DNA of 46,764 nucleotides from Rhizobium nepotum 39/7 (GTDB taxonomy: Bacteria > Pseudomonadota > Alphaproteobacteria > Rhizobiales > Rhizobiaceae): contig NZ_JWJH01000023.1 in the NCBI RefSeq assembly GCF_000949865.1, forward strand, positions 1 to 46,764. Reading direction: 5' to 3'. Below the pieces are notes generated by a model. The model did no database searches and was not told the DNA's origin. It saw only the letters and a program-made list of their open reading frames with translations. Below are positions 9,138 to 17,564 of the stretch, piece by piece (positions within the stretch are counted from its first letter, which is position 1; every line of letters starts with the position of its first letter). The position numbers were made by a program, and so were the translations under genes.

Positions 9138-9242
9138 CTGGCGGCCCTCGTTAGCCGGAACTGAAGATGCCTCAAACTACAATTCGTTTGTCTAAAATTG
9201 GATTAAACTCCCCTGTTTTTGAGGGGAAAATATTGCGCTGCA

Positions 9243-9285
9243 ATAAAATAAAAGGCCATGGCAGACCGAGCGTCTGCCATGGCCT
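9243..9285 (-). terminator. Rho-independent terminator of the aminotransferase gene
   Basis: A perfect 14 bp stem (AGGCCATGGCAGAC and its complement, 9253-9285) with a 5-base loop. On the minus strand it is followed by TTTATTTTATT. It lies 20 bp beyond the aminotransferase stop codon. Confidence 0.9.
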
Positions 9286-9305
9286 GAACGAGATGATTGC
9301 CGGCC

Positions 9306-10187
9306 TCAGACGTCCGCGCCCAGACGCGCCCAATCCATGTAAAGATCGAGCGCCTTGCGGGCGACCGGGCCTGCCTGCAGCTCGCGGTCATCCAGCTTCA
9401 CCACTGGCGAAACCTTGGAATAATTGCCCGAGCAGAAGATTTCGTCCGCCTCGCGGAAATTCTCGACCGACAGCGTCGCTTCGCGCACTTCGAAACCGGC
9501 CTGACGCAGCAGGCCCATCACGCGCGAACGGGTGATGCCGGCAAGGAAGGTGCGGTTCGGAACCGGGGTTAAGACGACGCCGTCCTTGACCATGAAGATG
9601 TTGGAAGAGGCCGATTCGGCGACATTGCCGTTCATGTCGCACATCAGGGCGTTGTCGAAACCGCGCGAGCGGGCTTCCAGAATGGCGCGGCCGCTATTGG
9701 GGTAAAGGCTGCCGGCCTTGGCATCCGTCATCGCGGTTTCCGGCGAAGGGCGGCGCAGCGGCGAGACGGTGAGTGTCAGCGGCTGGCCGGCATTCATCGG
9801 CGCTTCAAAAAGGCACAGCGCAAAACGGGTGGAATTGGCATCGGGCGCGACAACGCTGCCCGGCGAACCGTGTTCGGCCCAATACATCGGCTTGATGTAG
9901 ATTTCGGTCTTGCCGTCGAATTTATTGACGCCTTCGAGCGCCAGCACCTCGATCTCTTCCGCCGTCATGGTCGGCTTCATGCCCATATTGGTGGCCGAGC
10001 GGTTGATGCGCTGGCAATGCAGATCGAGATCGGGAGCCACGCCATCAAACCAGCGCGCGCCGTCGAACACCGTGGAGGCCAGCCACATGGCATGCGAGGT
10101 CGGGCCGATGAGCGGCGGATTGCCGGGCAGCCATTGACCGTCAACATAGGTCCAGGTGGTTGATCGGGGTGCGGTATCGACGCTCAT
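9306..10187 (-). CDS. ilvE: Branched-chain amino-acid aminotransferase, fold-type IV
   Basis: PLP enzyme of 293 residues that exchanges the amino group between glutamate and branched-chain 2-oxo acids. The fold-IV pattern is clear: FDGARWFDG near residue 41, the probable PLP lysine Lys157 in TDAKAGSLYPNSG, and CDMNGNVAESASSNIFMVKDG with the conserved Glu191, then RVMGLLRQAGFEVREATL. The start at 10187 is chosen for its ribosome site (AGGAGACCATT); a longer in-frame N terminus would be unusual. The gene stands alone with its own terminator. D-amino-acid or aminodeoxychorismate family members share the fold, so the exact substrate is less certain than the enzyme class. Confidence 0.87.
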   Translation of the reverse strand: MSVDTAPRSTTWTYVDGQWLPGNPPLIGPTSHAMWLASTVFDGARWFDGVAPDLDLHCQRINRSATNMGMKPTMTAEEIEVLALEGVNKFDGKTEIYIKPMYWAEHGSPGSVVAPDANSTRFALCLFEAPMNAGQPLTLTVSPLRRPSPETAMTDAKAGSLYPNSGRAILEARSRGFDNALMCDMNGNVAESASSNIFMVKDGVVLTPVPNRTFLAGITRSRVMGLLRQAGFEVREATLSVENFREADEIFCSGNYSKVSPVVKLDDRELQAGPVARKALDLYMDWARLGADV

Positions 10188-10584
10188 AATGGTCTCCTGT
10201 CTTGAACGCTCCCGCATTTTCTTCCGAAAAGCGAAAACGCTCCATCTATTTTGCTTTGGCGCATGTCCGGGCACAAAATCGCTTCGCACTTTTGCTGGCA
10301 ATGCTTTGAAAATCGGCCGGAGTGAATGCCTACGACCGAATGAGGTCAAGTTTTAATTGCTGCTATGTCTGATTTTGATGGAAAATAACAAACGGGGGCC
10401 CTGACAAAGACGTTTTATGAGGCGAAACAAAAGGTTGATGAATAGATCCATCACAATAATTCATGCATCGGATGATGGCGGCGCGATTTCGCACATGCGA
10501 TGCTGATGGTCTGACGGCGTTTGCAGCGCCCTCTGCCCGTCCCCGTTCGCCCATTCGGATGCGACGTTTCCGCAGGAGGAAATC
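10188..10584. other. 397 bp divergent intergenic region
   Basis: Separates the aminotransferase (minus) from the trans-aconitate methyltransferase (plus). It should hold both promoters. I see no convincing operator, repeat or small ORF with a ribosome site. Confidence 0.4.
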
Positions 10585-11355
10585 ATGGCATGGTCCGCCC
10601 ACCAATATCTGAAATTTGAAGACGAGCGGACACGTCCCGCAAGGGATCTTCTGGCGCAGGTGCCGCTGGAGCGCGTGTTGAACGGCTACGATCTCGGCTG
10701 CGGCCCTGGCAATTCCACCGAGCTTTTGACCGACCGTTACGGCGTCAACGTCATCACCGGCATCGACAGCGACGACGATATGCTGGAAAAGGCGGCGGAC
10801 CGGCTGCCCAACACCCGTTTCGGCAAGGCCGACCTTGGCAAATGGCGACCCACCCAGAAGGCGGACCTGCTTTACGCCAATGCGGTTTTCCAGTGGGTGC
10901 CGGATCATCTCGCCGTTCTTTCGCAACTGATGGATCAGCTGGAAAGCGGCGGCGTTCTTGCCGTGCAGATGCCTGATAATCTGGAGGAGCCGACGCATCG
11001 CGCCATGCACGAGACGGCGGCGGACGGCCCCTGGAAGGACACGTTCTCAGACGGCAGGCTGCACCGCACCCCCCTGCCCGCCCCATCAGCCTATTTCGAG
11101 GCGCTGGCGCCGAAATCCGCGCGGGTGGATGTGTGGCACACCATCTACAACCACCCCATGAAGGATGCGGAAAGCATCGTGGAATGGGTCAAGGGCACCG
11201 GCCTGCGCCCCTATCTTGCCGGCGCCGGAGAGGAACACCGCGAAGCCTTCCTTGCCGACTATACAAGGCGCATCGCAGCCGCCTATCCGCCCATGGCGGA
11301 CGGCCGGCTGCTGTTGCGTTTTCCCCGCCTGTTCGTGATGGCGGTGAAGAAGTAG
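10585..11355 (+). CDS. tam: Trans-aconitate 2-methyltransferase
   Basis: SAM-dependent methyltransferase of 256 residues that esterifies trans-aconitate, a spontaneous by-product that inhibits aconitase. The family start [21 protein letters not shown] is almost diagnostic for Tam. The SAM-binding motif I is [13 protein letters not shown] (about 36-48), the acidic loop is [10 protein letters not shown], and later FQWVPDH and the [23 protein letters not shown] block match Tam proteins. The length equals that of the E. coli enzyme within a few residues. A strong ribosome site (GCAGGAGGAAATC) fixes the start. It is monocistronic and followed by a palindromic repeat that may end transcription. Confidence 0.95.
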   Translation: MAWSAHQYLKFEDERTRPARDLLAQVPLERVLNGYDLGCGPGNSTELLTDRYGVNVITGIDSDDDMLEKAADRLPNTRFGKADLGKWRPTQKADLLYANAVFQWVPDHLAVLSQLMDQLESGGVLAVQMPDNLEEPTHRAMHETAADGPWKDTFSDGRLHRTPLPAPSAYFEALAPKSARVDVWHTIYNHPMKDAESIVEWVKGTGLRPYLAGAGEEHREAFLADYTRRIAAAYPPMADGRLLLRFPRLFVMAVKK

Positions 11356-11370
11356 CGTCGTTTTCGCCTC

Positions 11371-11490
11371 CCCTCATTCCTGTGCCTGTCACAGGAATCC
11401 AGCCGACGCGCGTCTGCGCGGCGAAAAAAGTCCTCTCAGCCCAAAGACTTGGGCTGGCTGGATCCCTGTGACAAGCACAGGGGTGAGGAG
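11371..11490. repeat. Palindromic intergenic repeat element, type A copy 2
   Basis: About 120 bp. The outer arms are CCTCATTCCTGTGCCTGTCACAGGAATCCAGCC (start 11378) and the near-complement GGCTGGATCCCTGTGACAAGCACAGGGGTGAGG (to 11488). The inner hairpins are CGCGCGTCTGCGCG and AGCCCAAAGACTTGGGCT. The design matches 5229-5342 although the stems differ, so the structure is conserved rather than the sequence. It lies between the tam and VOC genes, which converge here. Confidence 0.75.
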
Positions 11491-11540
11491 AACGCGGAGG
11501 CCGATCTTAGATTTGGCCAATCGGCCTCAATGCATTATCT

Positions 11541-11912
11541 CTAACCCGCAAAGGCATAGACCCGAAGGCGGTGGCCATCGGGGTCGCTGGCGGTGAAGGT
11601 GTAGCCGAAATCCATCGTGCCGGGCTGCTGCAAAATGGTAATGCCCTTTGTCTTCCAGTCGGCAAAGGCTTCATCCACCTGCGCATCACTTTCAACGCGG
11701 AAGGCAAGCTCGCCGCCGCCACCCGTGACGGATGCCTTTGGCTCCACCGTATGCCGCGACCAGAGGCCGAGCTTCATGCCGTTTTGAAGCACGAACAGGG
11801 AGAATGTCGGAGACGCTTCGACCGGCTCCGCACCCAGCAGGACCTTGTAGAACTCCGTGCTGGCGGGCGGGTTGTCGACGTAGAGAATGGTGAAATCGGG
11901 GTGGGTCGTCAT
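11541..11912 (-). CDS. VOC-family (glyoxalase/bleomycin-resistance-like) protein
   Basis: Single-domain VOC protein of 123 residues with the paired beta-alpha-beta-beta-beta modules: TILYVDNPPASTEFYKVLLG at the N terminus, LGLWSRHTV in the middle, and GYTFTASDPDGHRLRVYAF at the end. Members bind a metal or a hydrophobic drug and either isomerise or sequester it; the activity here is unknown. It has a good ribosome site (AAGGAGAACAGCC) and starts 47 bp after the stop of the YafY gene on the same strand, so the two probably form an operon in which the regulator controls its own partner. Confidence 0.85.
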   Translation of the reverse strand: MTTHPDFTILYVDNPPASTEFYKVLLGAEPVEASPTFSLFVLQNGMKLGLWSRHTVEPKASVTGGGGELAFRVESDAQVDEAFADWKTKGITILQQPGTMDFGYTFTASDPDGHRLRVYAFAG

Positions 11913-11959
11913 GGCTGTTCTCCTTGTTGCGGATGAACAGGTTCTAGACCCGCATACTG

Positions 11960-12670
11960 TCAGTTTCTGTCAGCATGGTCTTGCCGCCGTCTTTGTTTTT
12001 CCCGCTCGCGCCACTCTTTCAGCAGAGCCTGGCGGCGGCAGGGATACCGCATGTCCAGCGGGTGGAAACTCTCGATGCGGTCCGCACGGAAACTGCGGAA
12101 ATCCTGCCGCGTCTCGCACCATGCCAGCACCACCCGCACGAGATCGAAAAAAGCGAGTGCGAAGGGCCAGATCACCCGCTCCGTCAGTTCGCCCTTTTCG
12201 TCGCGATAGGTCATCGCGACCTTGCTCTCCTTACGGATAATATCGCGAATGAGCGCCAGATCGACGCGGATGGCCACCATGGCCTGCCCGGGGCCGATCA
12301 GCAGTGTGGAATTGTCGAGCTCCTCGCGCAGGGCATCGGGCAAGACAGCGCCGATCTTGACGAGTGCGGCCCGGGCGGCCTCGGCCAGCCCCTCATCGGC
12401 ACGACCTGCCACCCAGCGCGATCCGAGCACCAGCGCCTCGATCTCCTGCGGCGAAAACATCAGTGGCGGCAGCAGGAAGCCGGGACGCAGCACGTATCCC
12501 ACACCCGCCTCGCCCTCGATGTCAGCACCCTGCGCCTGAAGCGTCGCTATATCGCGGTAAAGCGTGCGCTGGCTGACGCCGGTCTGCGCCGCAAGCGTCG
12601 TACCGCTGACCGGCATGCGGTGGGAGCGCAGGATCTGCAACAGATCAAGAAGCCGTTGTGAGCGCGACAC
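11960..12670 (-). CDS. YafY-type HTH/WYL-domain transcriptional regulator
   Basis: Regulator of 236 residues: winged helix SRSQRLLDLLQILRSHRMPVS with recognition helix SQRTLYRDIATLQ, a linker, then a WYL domain (TYRDEKGELTERVIWPFALAFF, AWCETRQDFRSFRADRI). A GTG start at 12670 is chosen because a clear GGAGG lies 8 bases upstream, and the family begins at (M)SRSQRL. The longer ATG extension lacks a ribosome site. It is cotranscribed with the VOC gene and divergent from the aldo/keto reductase, either of which may be its target. It is a paralogue of the regulator at 797-1507. Confidence 0.9.
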   Translation of the reverse strand: MSRSQRLLDLLQILRSHRMPVSGTTLAAQTGVSQRTLYRDIATLQAQGADIEGEAGVGYVLRPGFLLPPLMFSPQEIEALVLGSRWVAGRADEGLAEAARAALVKIGAVLPDALREELDNSTLLIGPGQAMVAIRVDLALIRDIIRKESKVAMTYRDEKGELTERVIWPFALAFFDLVRVVLAWCETRQDFRSFRADRIESFHPLDMRYPCRRQALLKEWREREKQRRRQDHADRN

Positions 12671-12866
12671 GCGACAATCCTCCACATTCCGATCATGTCT
12701 TTTTACGACCGACTGGTAACGTCGTGCGCGGCCGCTCGCAATGGCGTCTTGGAAACGATAGGTCGAAATGCTTGAAACCGATGGCGCGGACACCAGTTAA
12801 TAAAAGACGGCTTCACCACCCGGCATTCCTTGCCGGCCATGTTTTCAGGAAACAGGAGAGACATCC

Positions 12867-13694
12867 ATGTATCACGTCAACGCGAACGGCGCGAATATTC
12901 CCGCCCTCGGTTTCGGCACCTTCCGCATTCCGGAAGACGATGTCAGGCGCATTCTGCCGGAAGCGCTGAAACTCGGTTTCCGCCATGTCGATACCGCGCA
13001 GATCTACAAGAACGAAGGTGCCGTCGGTGAGGTGATCGCGCAATCAGGCATTTCCCGGCACGATATTTTCCTGACCACCAAGGTCTGGGTAGACCGCTAC
13101 CGCCACGCCGATTTCCTCGCCTCGGTCGATGAAAGCCTTCAGAAGCTGAAGACGGATTATGTCGACCTCCTGCTGCTGCACTGGCCGCAAAGCGATGTGC
13201 CGCTAGCCGAAAGGATCGGCGCGCTGAACGCCGTGCGCAAGGCCGGAAAGGTGCGCAATATCGGCATCTCCAACTTCAACGTGGCGCTGACGGAAGAGGC
13301 GGTGAAACTCTCCGATACGCCGCTTGCCACCAACCAGATCGAATACCACCCCTATCTCGACCAGACGAAGGTGATCGCCGCTGCACGCAAACACGGGCTT
13401 TCGATCACCGCCTATTACCTGATGGCCGATGGCCGGGTGCCTAACGATCCTGTTCTGAAGGATATCGGCGCGAAGCACGGCAAGACGGCGGCGCAGGTGG
13501 CGCTACGTTGGGCCGTCCAGCAGCCGGATGTCGTGGCGCTTTCCAAAACCGCGACGGAAAGCCGTCTCAAAGAGAACTTCGACATATTCGATTTCACCCT
13601 GACGGAAGAGGAGATGCGGGCGATCCACGCACTCGCCAAACCGGATGGCCGCATCGTCAACCCCGGCCACCTCGCGCCCGATTGGGACGATTGA
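12867..13694 (+). CDS. Aldo/keto reductase, 2,5-diketo-D-gluconate reductase type
   Basis: NADPH-dependent carbonyl reductase of 275 residues with the TIM-barrel AKR signatures. The catalytic tetrad is visible as Asp42 and Tyr47 (HVDTAQIYKNE), Lys72 (TTKVW) and His105 (LLLLHWP). The NIGISNFNV and NQIEYHPYL segments and the cofactor motif near PDVVALSKTATESRLKEN follow in order. Likely substrates are small aldehydes, methylglyoxal or sugar ketones. It has a strong ribosome site (AACAGGAGAGACATCC) and is divergent from the YafY regulator, an arrangement that suggests induction by a carbonyl compound. Confidence 0.92.
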   Translation: MYHVNANGANIPALGFGTFRIPEDDVRRILPEALKLGFRHVDTAQIYKNEGAVGEVIAQSGISRHDIFLTTKVWVDRYRHADFLASVDESLQKLKTDYVDLLLLHWPQSDVPLAERIGALNAVRKAGKVRNIGISNFNVALTEEAVKLSDTPLATNQIEYHPYLDQTKVIAAARKHGLSITAYYLMADGRVPNDPVLKDIGAKHGKTAAQVALRWAVQQPDVVALSKTATESRLKENFDIFDFTLTEEEMRAIHALAKPDGRIVNPGHLAPDWDD

Positions 13695-13874
13695 GGCGGG
13701 GACGGCCTCGCTTATAGCTATATGAGCGGGGCCACCGTAAGTTTTGCGTCAGTTACTCCAGTTAGTATTCTCCAAATTTCATGGATCTAGTGAACCGCTT
13801 TGGTGACGACGGAGCCGTCGTCGACAACGACCCGTCATTCGCCGTCTCCTCCCGTTTTGCATTTTGACAGCCTG

Positions 13875-13908
13875 GTTTTGACCGGGGGTTTCTCGGCCCG
13901 GTCAAAAC
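13875..13908 (-). terminator. Hairpin beyond the SDR gene
   Basis: A perfect 12 bp stem, GTTTTGACCGGG with its complement, around a 10-base loop, 27 bp after the SDR stop. The T residues lie inside the stem rather than behind it, so termination is plausible but not certain. Confidence 0.5.
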
Positions 13909-13934
13909 AAAGTGCGCTCAGCATCCAGAAACCC

Positions 13935-14693
13935 TCAGGGATGCATGCCGTTGACCATGGAAAACACCTGATCGAAATTACCGTTTTGCGCCGCGAAACG
14001 CAGCGGCTTGCAGCGCTCCACCACCACTTCCTTCTCGTCCGGGCGGCGGTCAAGAATATCCATCACTTCGGAAATGAAGGCCTCGAGCGGCATGGCTCTT
14101 TCGTCGCTTGCCTGACCTTCGCCCATGAGCGTCGTCTGCACATAGGGCGGCACGATTTCGATGACATCCACCGACGTCTCCTTCAACTGTTCGCGCAGAG
14201 CGACCGAATAGGCGTGGATAGCCGATTTGGTGGCGCTGTAGGTGGGCGTCACCACCATGGGCACGAAGGCGAGACCGGAGGACACCGTCAGCACCGTCGC
14301 GTCGGGCTGCTTGAGGAAATGCGGCAGGAGCGCCGCCGTCAGACGAATGGGCGCGAGCAGGTTGGTGGCGATGGTTTCTTCCGCCGTATCCAGATAATCC
14401 GGCGCGGAGGCGATTTCTTCAGGCCGCATGATGCCGGCATTGTTGATGACGGCGTTGAGCGCCGGATGCGCCTTGACGAGATTATCGGCGAAAGCGCGGA
14501 TGCCTTCGGCGTCGGTCGCGTCCATCACCATCGAGGCCATGCCGGGATTGGCGGTCGTCACTTCGTCCAGCACATTCTGGCGGCGGCCGGAGATGACAAC
14601 CCTGTTGCCCAGCCGGTGAAACGCTTCCGCCAGCGCGCGCCCGATGCCAGAGCCGCCGCCGGTGATGAGAATGGTGTTGCCTGTCGTTTTCAT
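13935..14693 (-). CDS. SDR-family oxidoreductase (DltE-like)
   Basis: Short-chain dehydrogenase of 252 residues. The cofactor motif TGGGSGIG is at residues 11-18, the NNAGI motif near 84-88, and the catalytic triad is Ser138/139, Tyr152 and Lys156 (TYSATKSAIHAY). The basic SGRR after beta-2 (residues 35-38) favours NADP(H). It belongs to the SDR group called DltE-like in annotation, though no dlt genes are nearby. The start at 14693 replaces a longer in-frame reading without a ribosome site. It is divergent from the HxlR regulator at 14798, which probably controls it. The substrate is unknown. Confidence 0.9.
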   Translation of the reverse strand: MKTTGNTILITGGGSGIGRALAEAFHRLGNRVVISGRRQNVLDEVTTANPGMASMVMDATDAEGIRAFADNLVKAHPALNAVINNAGIMRPEEIASAPDYLDTAEETIATNLLAPIRLTAALLPHFLKQPDATVLTVSSGLAFVPMVVTPTYSATKSAIHAYSVALREQLKETSVDVIEIVPPYVQTTLMGEGQASDERAMPLEAFISEVMDILDRRPDEKEVVVERCKPLRFAAQNGNFDQVFSMVNGMHP

Positions 14694-14749
14694 CGGAAAA
14701 TCCTTATCGCTGTTGGATGAAAGGAAATTAGCGGCCATACTCTCCATTC

Positions 14750-14780
14750 GTAAGTAGGCACCCAAAAGAATTATACTTAC
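14750..14780. promoter_or_regulatory. Candidate HxlR operator
   Basis: A perfect 7 bp inverted repeat, GTAAGTA (14750-14756) and TACTTAC (14774-14780), separated by 17 bp in the 104 bp between the divergent SDR and HxlR genes. A TATACT hexamer at 14772-14777 that could be the -10 box of the regulator overlaps the second arm. Inferred. Confidence 0.5.
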
Positions 14781-14797
14781 CCAAAGGAGAGTGTAAG

Positions 14798-15229
14798 ATG
14801 AAACGGCACGCCGCCGATCCCATGATCGAGAACAGGCGCAAGGTTCCGCCGCCCACTGAAACCGATCCGGTCATCGAGGCGCTGGTTCAGGATATCATCG
14901 CGAAAGTGGCGGACAAATGGACGATGCTGATTCTGGAAGTGCTGGAAGAGCACGGCACGCTTCGCTTCACGCAGATCGGCAGGCTGGTCGGCACCATCAG
15001 CCAGAAGATGCTGACAAAAACGCTGCGGCAGATGGAAAGCGACGGGCTGGTGCGCCGCACCGTGCATCCCGTCATTCCGCCACATGTGGATTACGATCTC
15101 ACCTCTCTCGGCAAGACGCTCGGCAGCGCTTTTTGCGGCGTGTGGATATGGGCGGAAACCCACCATGCGGAAATAGAAGAGGCGCGACGCCTGTTCAACG
15201 AACAACCGCCGCGCCCCGCTATCGAGTAA
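14798..15229 (+). CDS. HxlR-family transcriptional regulator
   Basis: Winged-helix regulator of 143 residues. The core begins at VADKWTMLILEVLEEHGTLRF and continues with the recognition region TQIGRLVGTISQKMLTKTLRQMESDGLVRRTVHPVIPPHVDYDLT, a classic HxlR/DUF24 layout. Its VADKWTMLIL lacks the redox Cys seen at that position in some members such as HypR, so sensing by thiol oxidation is not supported. A strong ribosome site (CAAAGGAGAGTGTAAG) precedes the ATG. It is divergent from the SDR gene, with an inverted repeat between them. Confidence 0.93.
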   Translation: MKRHAADPMIENRRKVPPPTETDPVIEALVQDIIAKVADKWTMLILEVLEEHGTLRFTQIGRLVGTISQKMLTKTLRQMESDGLVRRTVHPVIPPHVDYDLTSLGKTLGSAFCGVWIWAETHHAEIEEARRLFNEQPPRPAIE

Positions 15230-15238
15230 AAATCCGCC

Positions 15239-15634
15239 TTACGCGAACTGGCTGAGGCCCGGAACCGAGGCGATCACCTGATCGACGACCTCATCACCGG
15301 CGTGCTGGCGGGCAACGGAGATGGTTTCCTTGGCGAGCGTGGAAATTTCGCTCATGCCGATGCCCTGGCTCATGAGCTGCTGGCCGAGGCCCATGATGCC
15401 GCCGCCGCCGATCGCGCTCATCAGGCCGCCCAGCAGACCGCCGCCGTTACCGGCGCCCTCGCCATTATACTGCGCCACGAGATCGCTGGCGCCCGGAATG
15501 GCTTCGATCATCCGGGCGATCGGACCGTCTGCCGCCTCGCGCTGGAGAAAACCGAGAATCATGCCAACGGCCTTCTCGGCCAGTTCCGGGCTAATTCCCG
15601 CCTTCTCGGCGATCTGGCTCACGACTTCGTTCAT
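15239..15634 (-). CDS. Small helical protein, DUF2267/DUF2780-like
   Basis: A 131-residue protein of two helical blocks (residues 1-55 and 90-131) around a flexible glycine-rich centre (GEGAGNGGGLLGGLMSAIGGGGIMGLG). The first block reads SQIAEKAGISPELAEKAVGMILGFLQREA and the last ends VVDQVIASVPGLSQF, the pattern of small DUF2267/DUF2780-type proteins. There is no signal peptide or membrane helix. The function is unknown. It has an excellent ribosome site (CAACAGGAGGCAAGA). It converges on the HxlR gene, 9 bp away. A 14 bp perfect palindrome 41 bp upstream of its start may be an operator. Confidence 0.7.
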   Translation of the reverse strand: MNEVVSQIAEKAGISPELAEKAVGMILGFLQREAADGPIARMIEAIPGASDLVAQYNGEGAGNGGGLLGGLMSAIGGGGIMGLGQQLMSQGIGMSEISTLAKETISVARQHAGDEVVDQVIASVPGLSQFA

Positions 15635-15938
15635 TCTTGCCTCCTGTTGAAAAACGACGCCAACATCGAATAACTGACGTTAACGTCAACGTAAAACAAT
15701 CTCATTCCGCATTCAAGCGGGCGGCGCGGCAACTTTCATGAAGCGGTTTTTCCTCATCGCCATCAAGCAGTTGTTGCGCCTTGAAACTGTCCTTATAAGA
15801 TCATCACAACCAAACTATGAAAAGGCCGCTTTGGCAGCAGCGGCCAAAGGATGCCGAAAAACGTTCAATTCGACATGGCCTTCGTTAAATCGATCCCGAT
15901 TTTAAGGGTCATGCGTCAGTCGCAGGAGAAAATGGTCG
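15635..15938. other. 304 bp divergent intergenic region
   Basis: Lies between the small helical protein (minus) and the HerA-like ATPase (plus). Apart from the palindrome at 15675-15688, I see no clear structure and no credible small ORF. Confidence 0.4.
15675..15688. promoter_or_regulatory. Perfect 14 bp palindrome TGACGTTAACGTCA
   Basis: The palindrome sits 41 bp before the start of the small helical protein and is followed on the plus strand by a further ACGT half-site. Palindromes of this ACGT-N-ACGT form are bound by several dimeric regulators of the TetR and MerR families in proteobacteria. The regulator is not identified. Confidence 0.45.
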
Positions 15939-17501
15939 ATGTTGCAGGACGGACAGATCTATATCGGGACCAGCCGTAATCCGGACGACAGCCTGAACAA
16001 GGGTGAGTATCTGGAGCTGAAATTCGGCAACCGCCACGGCCTGATCACCGGCGCGACGGGAACGGGCAAGACCGTGACCCTGCAGGTTCTCGCCGAAGGT
16101 TTTTCGCAGGCCGGCGTTCCCGTCTTCTGCGCCGATATCAAGGGCGACCTTTCCGGCATTGCCGCGCAGGGCGAAGCCAAGGACTGGGTGCAGAAACGCG
16201 CCGAACAGATCGGCTTCACGGATTTTTCCTATGGCAAGTCGCCGGTGATCTTCTGGGATCTCTACGGTGAAAAAGGCCACCGCGTGCGCGCCACCATCGC
16301 CGAAATGGGCCCGCTGCTGCTGGCCCGGCTGATGGATGCTTCGGAAGCGCAGGAAGGCGTGCTCAACATCGCCTTCAAGATCGCCGACCAGGGCGGACTG
16401 CCGCTGCTCGATCTGAAAGACCTGCAATCGCTGCTGAACTACATGGGCGAGAACGCCAGTGCGCTCTCCAGCCAGTTCGGCCTGATTTCCAAGACATCGG
16501 TCGGTTCGCTGCAACGCGGACTGCTGGTTCTCGAACAGCAGGGTGCAGCAAACTTCTTCGGCGAGCCCGCGCTCAAGATTGCCGATATCATGCGCGTCGG
16601 CACGGATGGGCGCGGCACGGTTTCGGTTCTCGCCGCCGACAGGCTGATGATGAACCCGCGCCTTTACGCCACCTTCCTGTTGTGGATGCTCTCGGAACTC
16701 TTCGAGGAACTGCCGGAAGTAGGCGACCCGGAAAAGCCGCGTCTGGTGTTCTTTTTCGATGAGGCGCACCTTCTGTTCAACGATGCGCCAAGGGTGCTGG
16801 TGGAGCGCGTGGAGCAGGTCGTGCGGCTTATCCGCTCCAAGGGCGTCGGCGTCTATTTCGTGACGCAGAACCCATTGGATGTGCCGGAAACCGTCCTCGC
16901 CCAGCTGGGCAACCGCGTGCAGCATGCGCTTCGCGCCTATACACCGCGCGAGCAGAAGGCGGTGCGCACGGCCGCCGACACGTTCCGTCAGAACCCGGCC
17001 TTCGACACGGCCGACATCATCACCACGCTCGGCACGGGCGAAGCGCTGATTTCCACCCTGCACGACAAAGGCGCGCCCTCCATCGTGGAACGCACCCTTG
17101 TGCGGCCGCCATCGGGCCGAGTCGGGCCGCTCACCGATGCGGAGCGCAAATCGCTGATCGATACGGGTCCGGTCGCCGGTCAATACGACGAGGATCTCGA
17201 CCGCGAATCGGCTTTCGAAATCCTTGCTGCCCGCACTCAGAAGGCGGCGGAAGCCGAAGCCGCCAAGCGTGCGGAGGAGGAGAACGCCGCCGGCCAGTCC
17301 GACAGCGCCTCGGGACGCTGGCGCCTGCCGGGCTTCGGCGACGAGGAACCAACGAAGGCCTCCACCACCGGCGCCCGCAAGACGAGCGGTTACCAGCGCG
17401 AATCGGTCGTCGAGGCGGCAATGAAAAGTGCTGCCCGCTCCGTCGCCACCTCGGTCGGCCGCGCCCTCGTGCGTGGAATTCTGGGAAGCCTGAAACGGTA
17501 A
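15939..17501 (+). CDS. HerA-like ATPase, DUF853 (YjgR) family
   Basis: Cytosolic P-loop ATPase of 520 residues in the FtsK/HerA superfamily. Walker A is GATGTGKT at residues 38-45, Walker B is LVFFFDEAHLLF near 268-279, the sensor-like segment is VYFVTQNPLDVPETVLAQLGNRVQHAL, and an arginine-rich segment follows. The C-terminal 90 residues are charged and low in complexity (AARTQKAAEAEAAKRAEEE), then end in a basic helix. This order is that of DUF853/YjgR proteins, whose role is not established; HerA relatives pump DNA. It is monocistronic, with no nuclease partner (NurA type) adjacent. There is no strong ribosome site before the ATG. Confidence 0.93.
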   Translation: MLQDGQIYIGTSRNPDDSLNKGEYLELKFGNRHGLITGATGTGKTVTLQVLAEGFSQAGVPVFCADIKGDLSGIAAQGEAKDWVQKRAEQIGFTDFSYGKSPVIFWDLYGEKGHRVRATIAEMGPLLLARLMDASEAQEGVLNIAFKIADQGGLPLLDLKDLQSLLNYMGENASALSSQFGLISKTSVGSLQRGLLVLEQQGAANFFGEPALKIADIMRVGTDGRGTVSVLAADRLMMNPRLYATFLLWMLSELFEELPEVGDPEKPRLVFFFDEAHLLFNDAPRVLVERVEQVVRLIRSKGVGVYFVTQNPLDVPETVLAQLGNRVQHALRAYTPREQKAVRTAADTFRQNPAFDTADIITTLGTGEALISTLHDKGAPSIVERTLVRPPSGRVGPLTDAERKSLIDTGPVAGQYDEDLDRESAFEILAARTQKAAEAEAAKRAEEENAAGQSDSASGRWRLPGFGDEEPTKASTTGARKTSGYQRESVVEAAMKSAARSVATSVGRALVRGILGSLKR

Positions 17502-17514
17502 AACAGATATACCG

Positions 17515-17535
17515 CCCGGCCTTGATGGGGCCGGG
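17515..17535 (+). terminator. Possible terminator of the HerA-like gene
   Basis: Stem CCCGGCC/GGCCGGG with a 7-base loop, 14 bp after the stop, followed by TGGCGCTTTCTG. The T-tract is weak. It may also serve the convergent operon. Confidence 0.45.
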
Positions 17536-17564
17536 TGGCGCTTTCTGCTCGTTGACGTGAAGGT

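Noticed and set aside
13695..13740. Terminator behind the aldo/keto reductase gene
   Set aside because: A weak stem (GCCTCGCTTATA region) exists, but pairing is interrupted and no T-tract follows.
15909..17183. A 424-codon open frame opposite the HerA-like ATPase
   Set aside because: Antisense shadow. The plus strand carries Walker A and B motifs in order.
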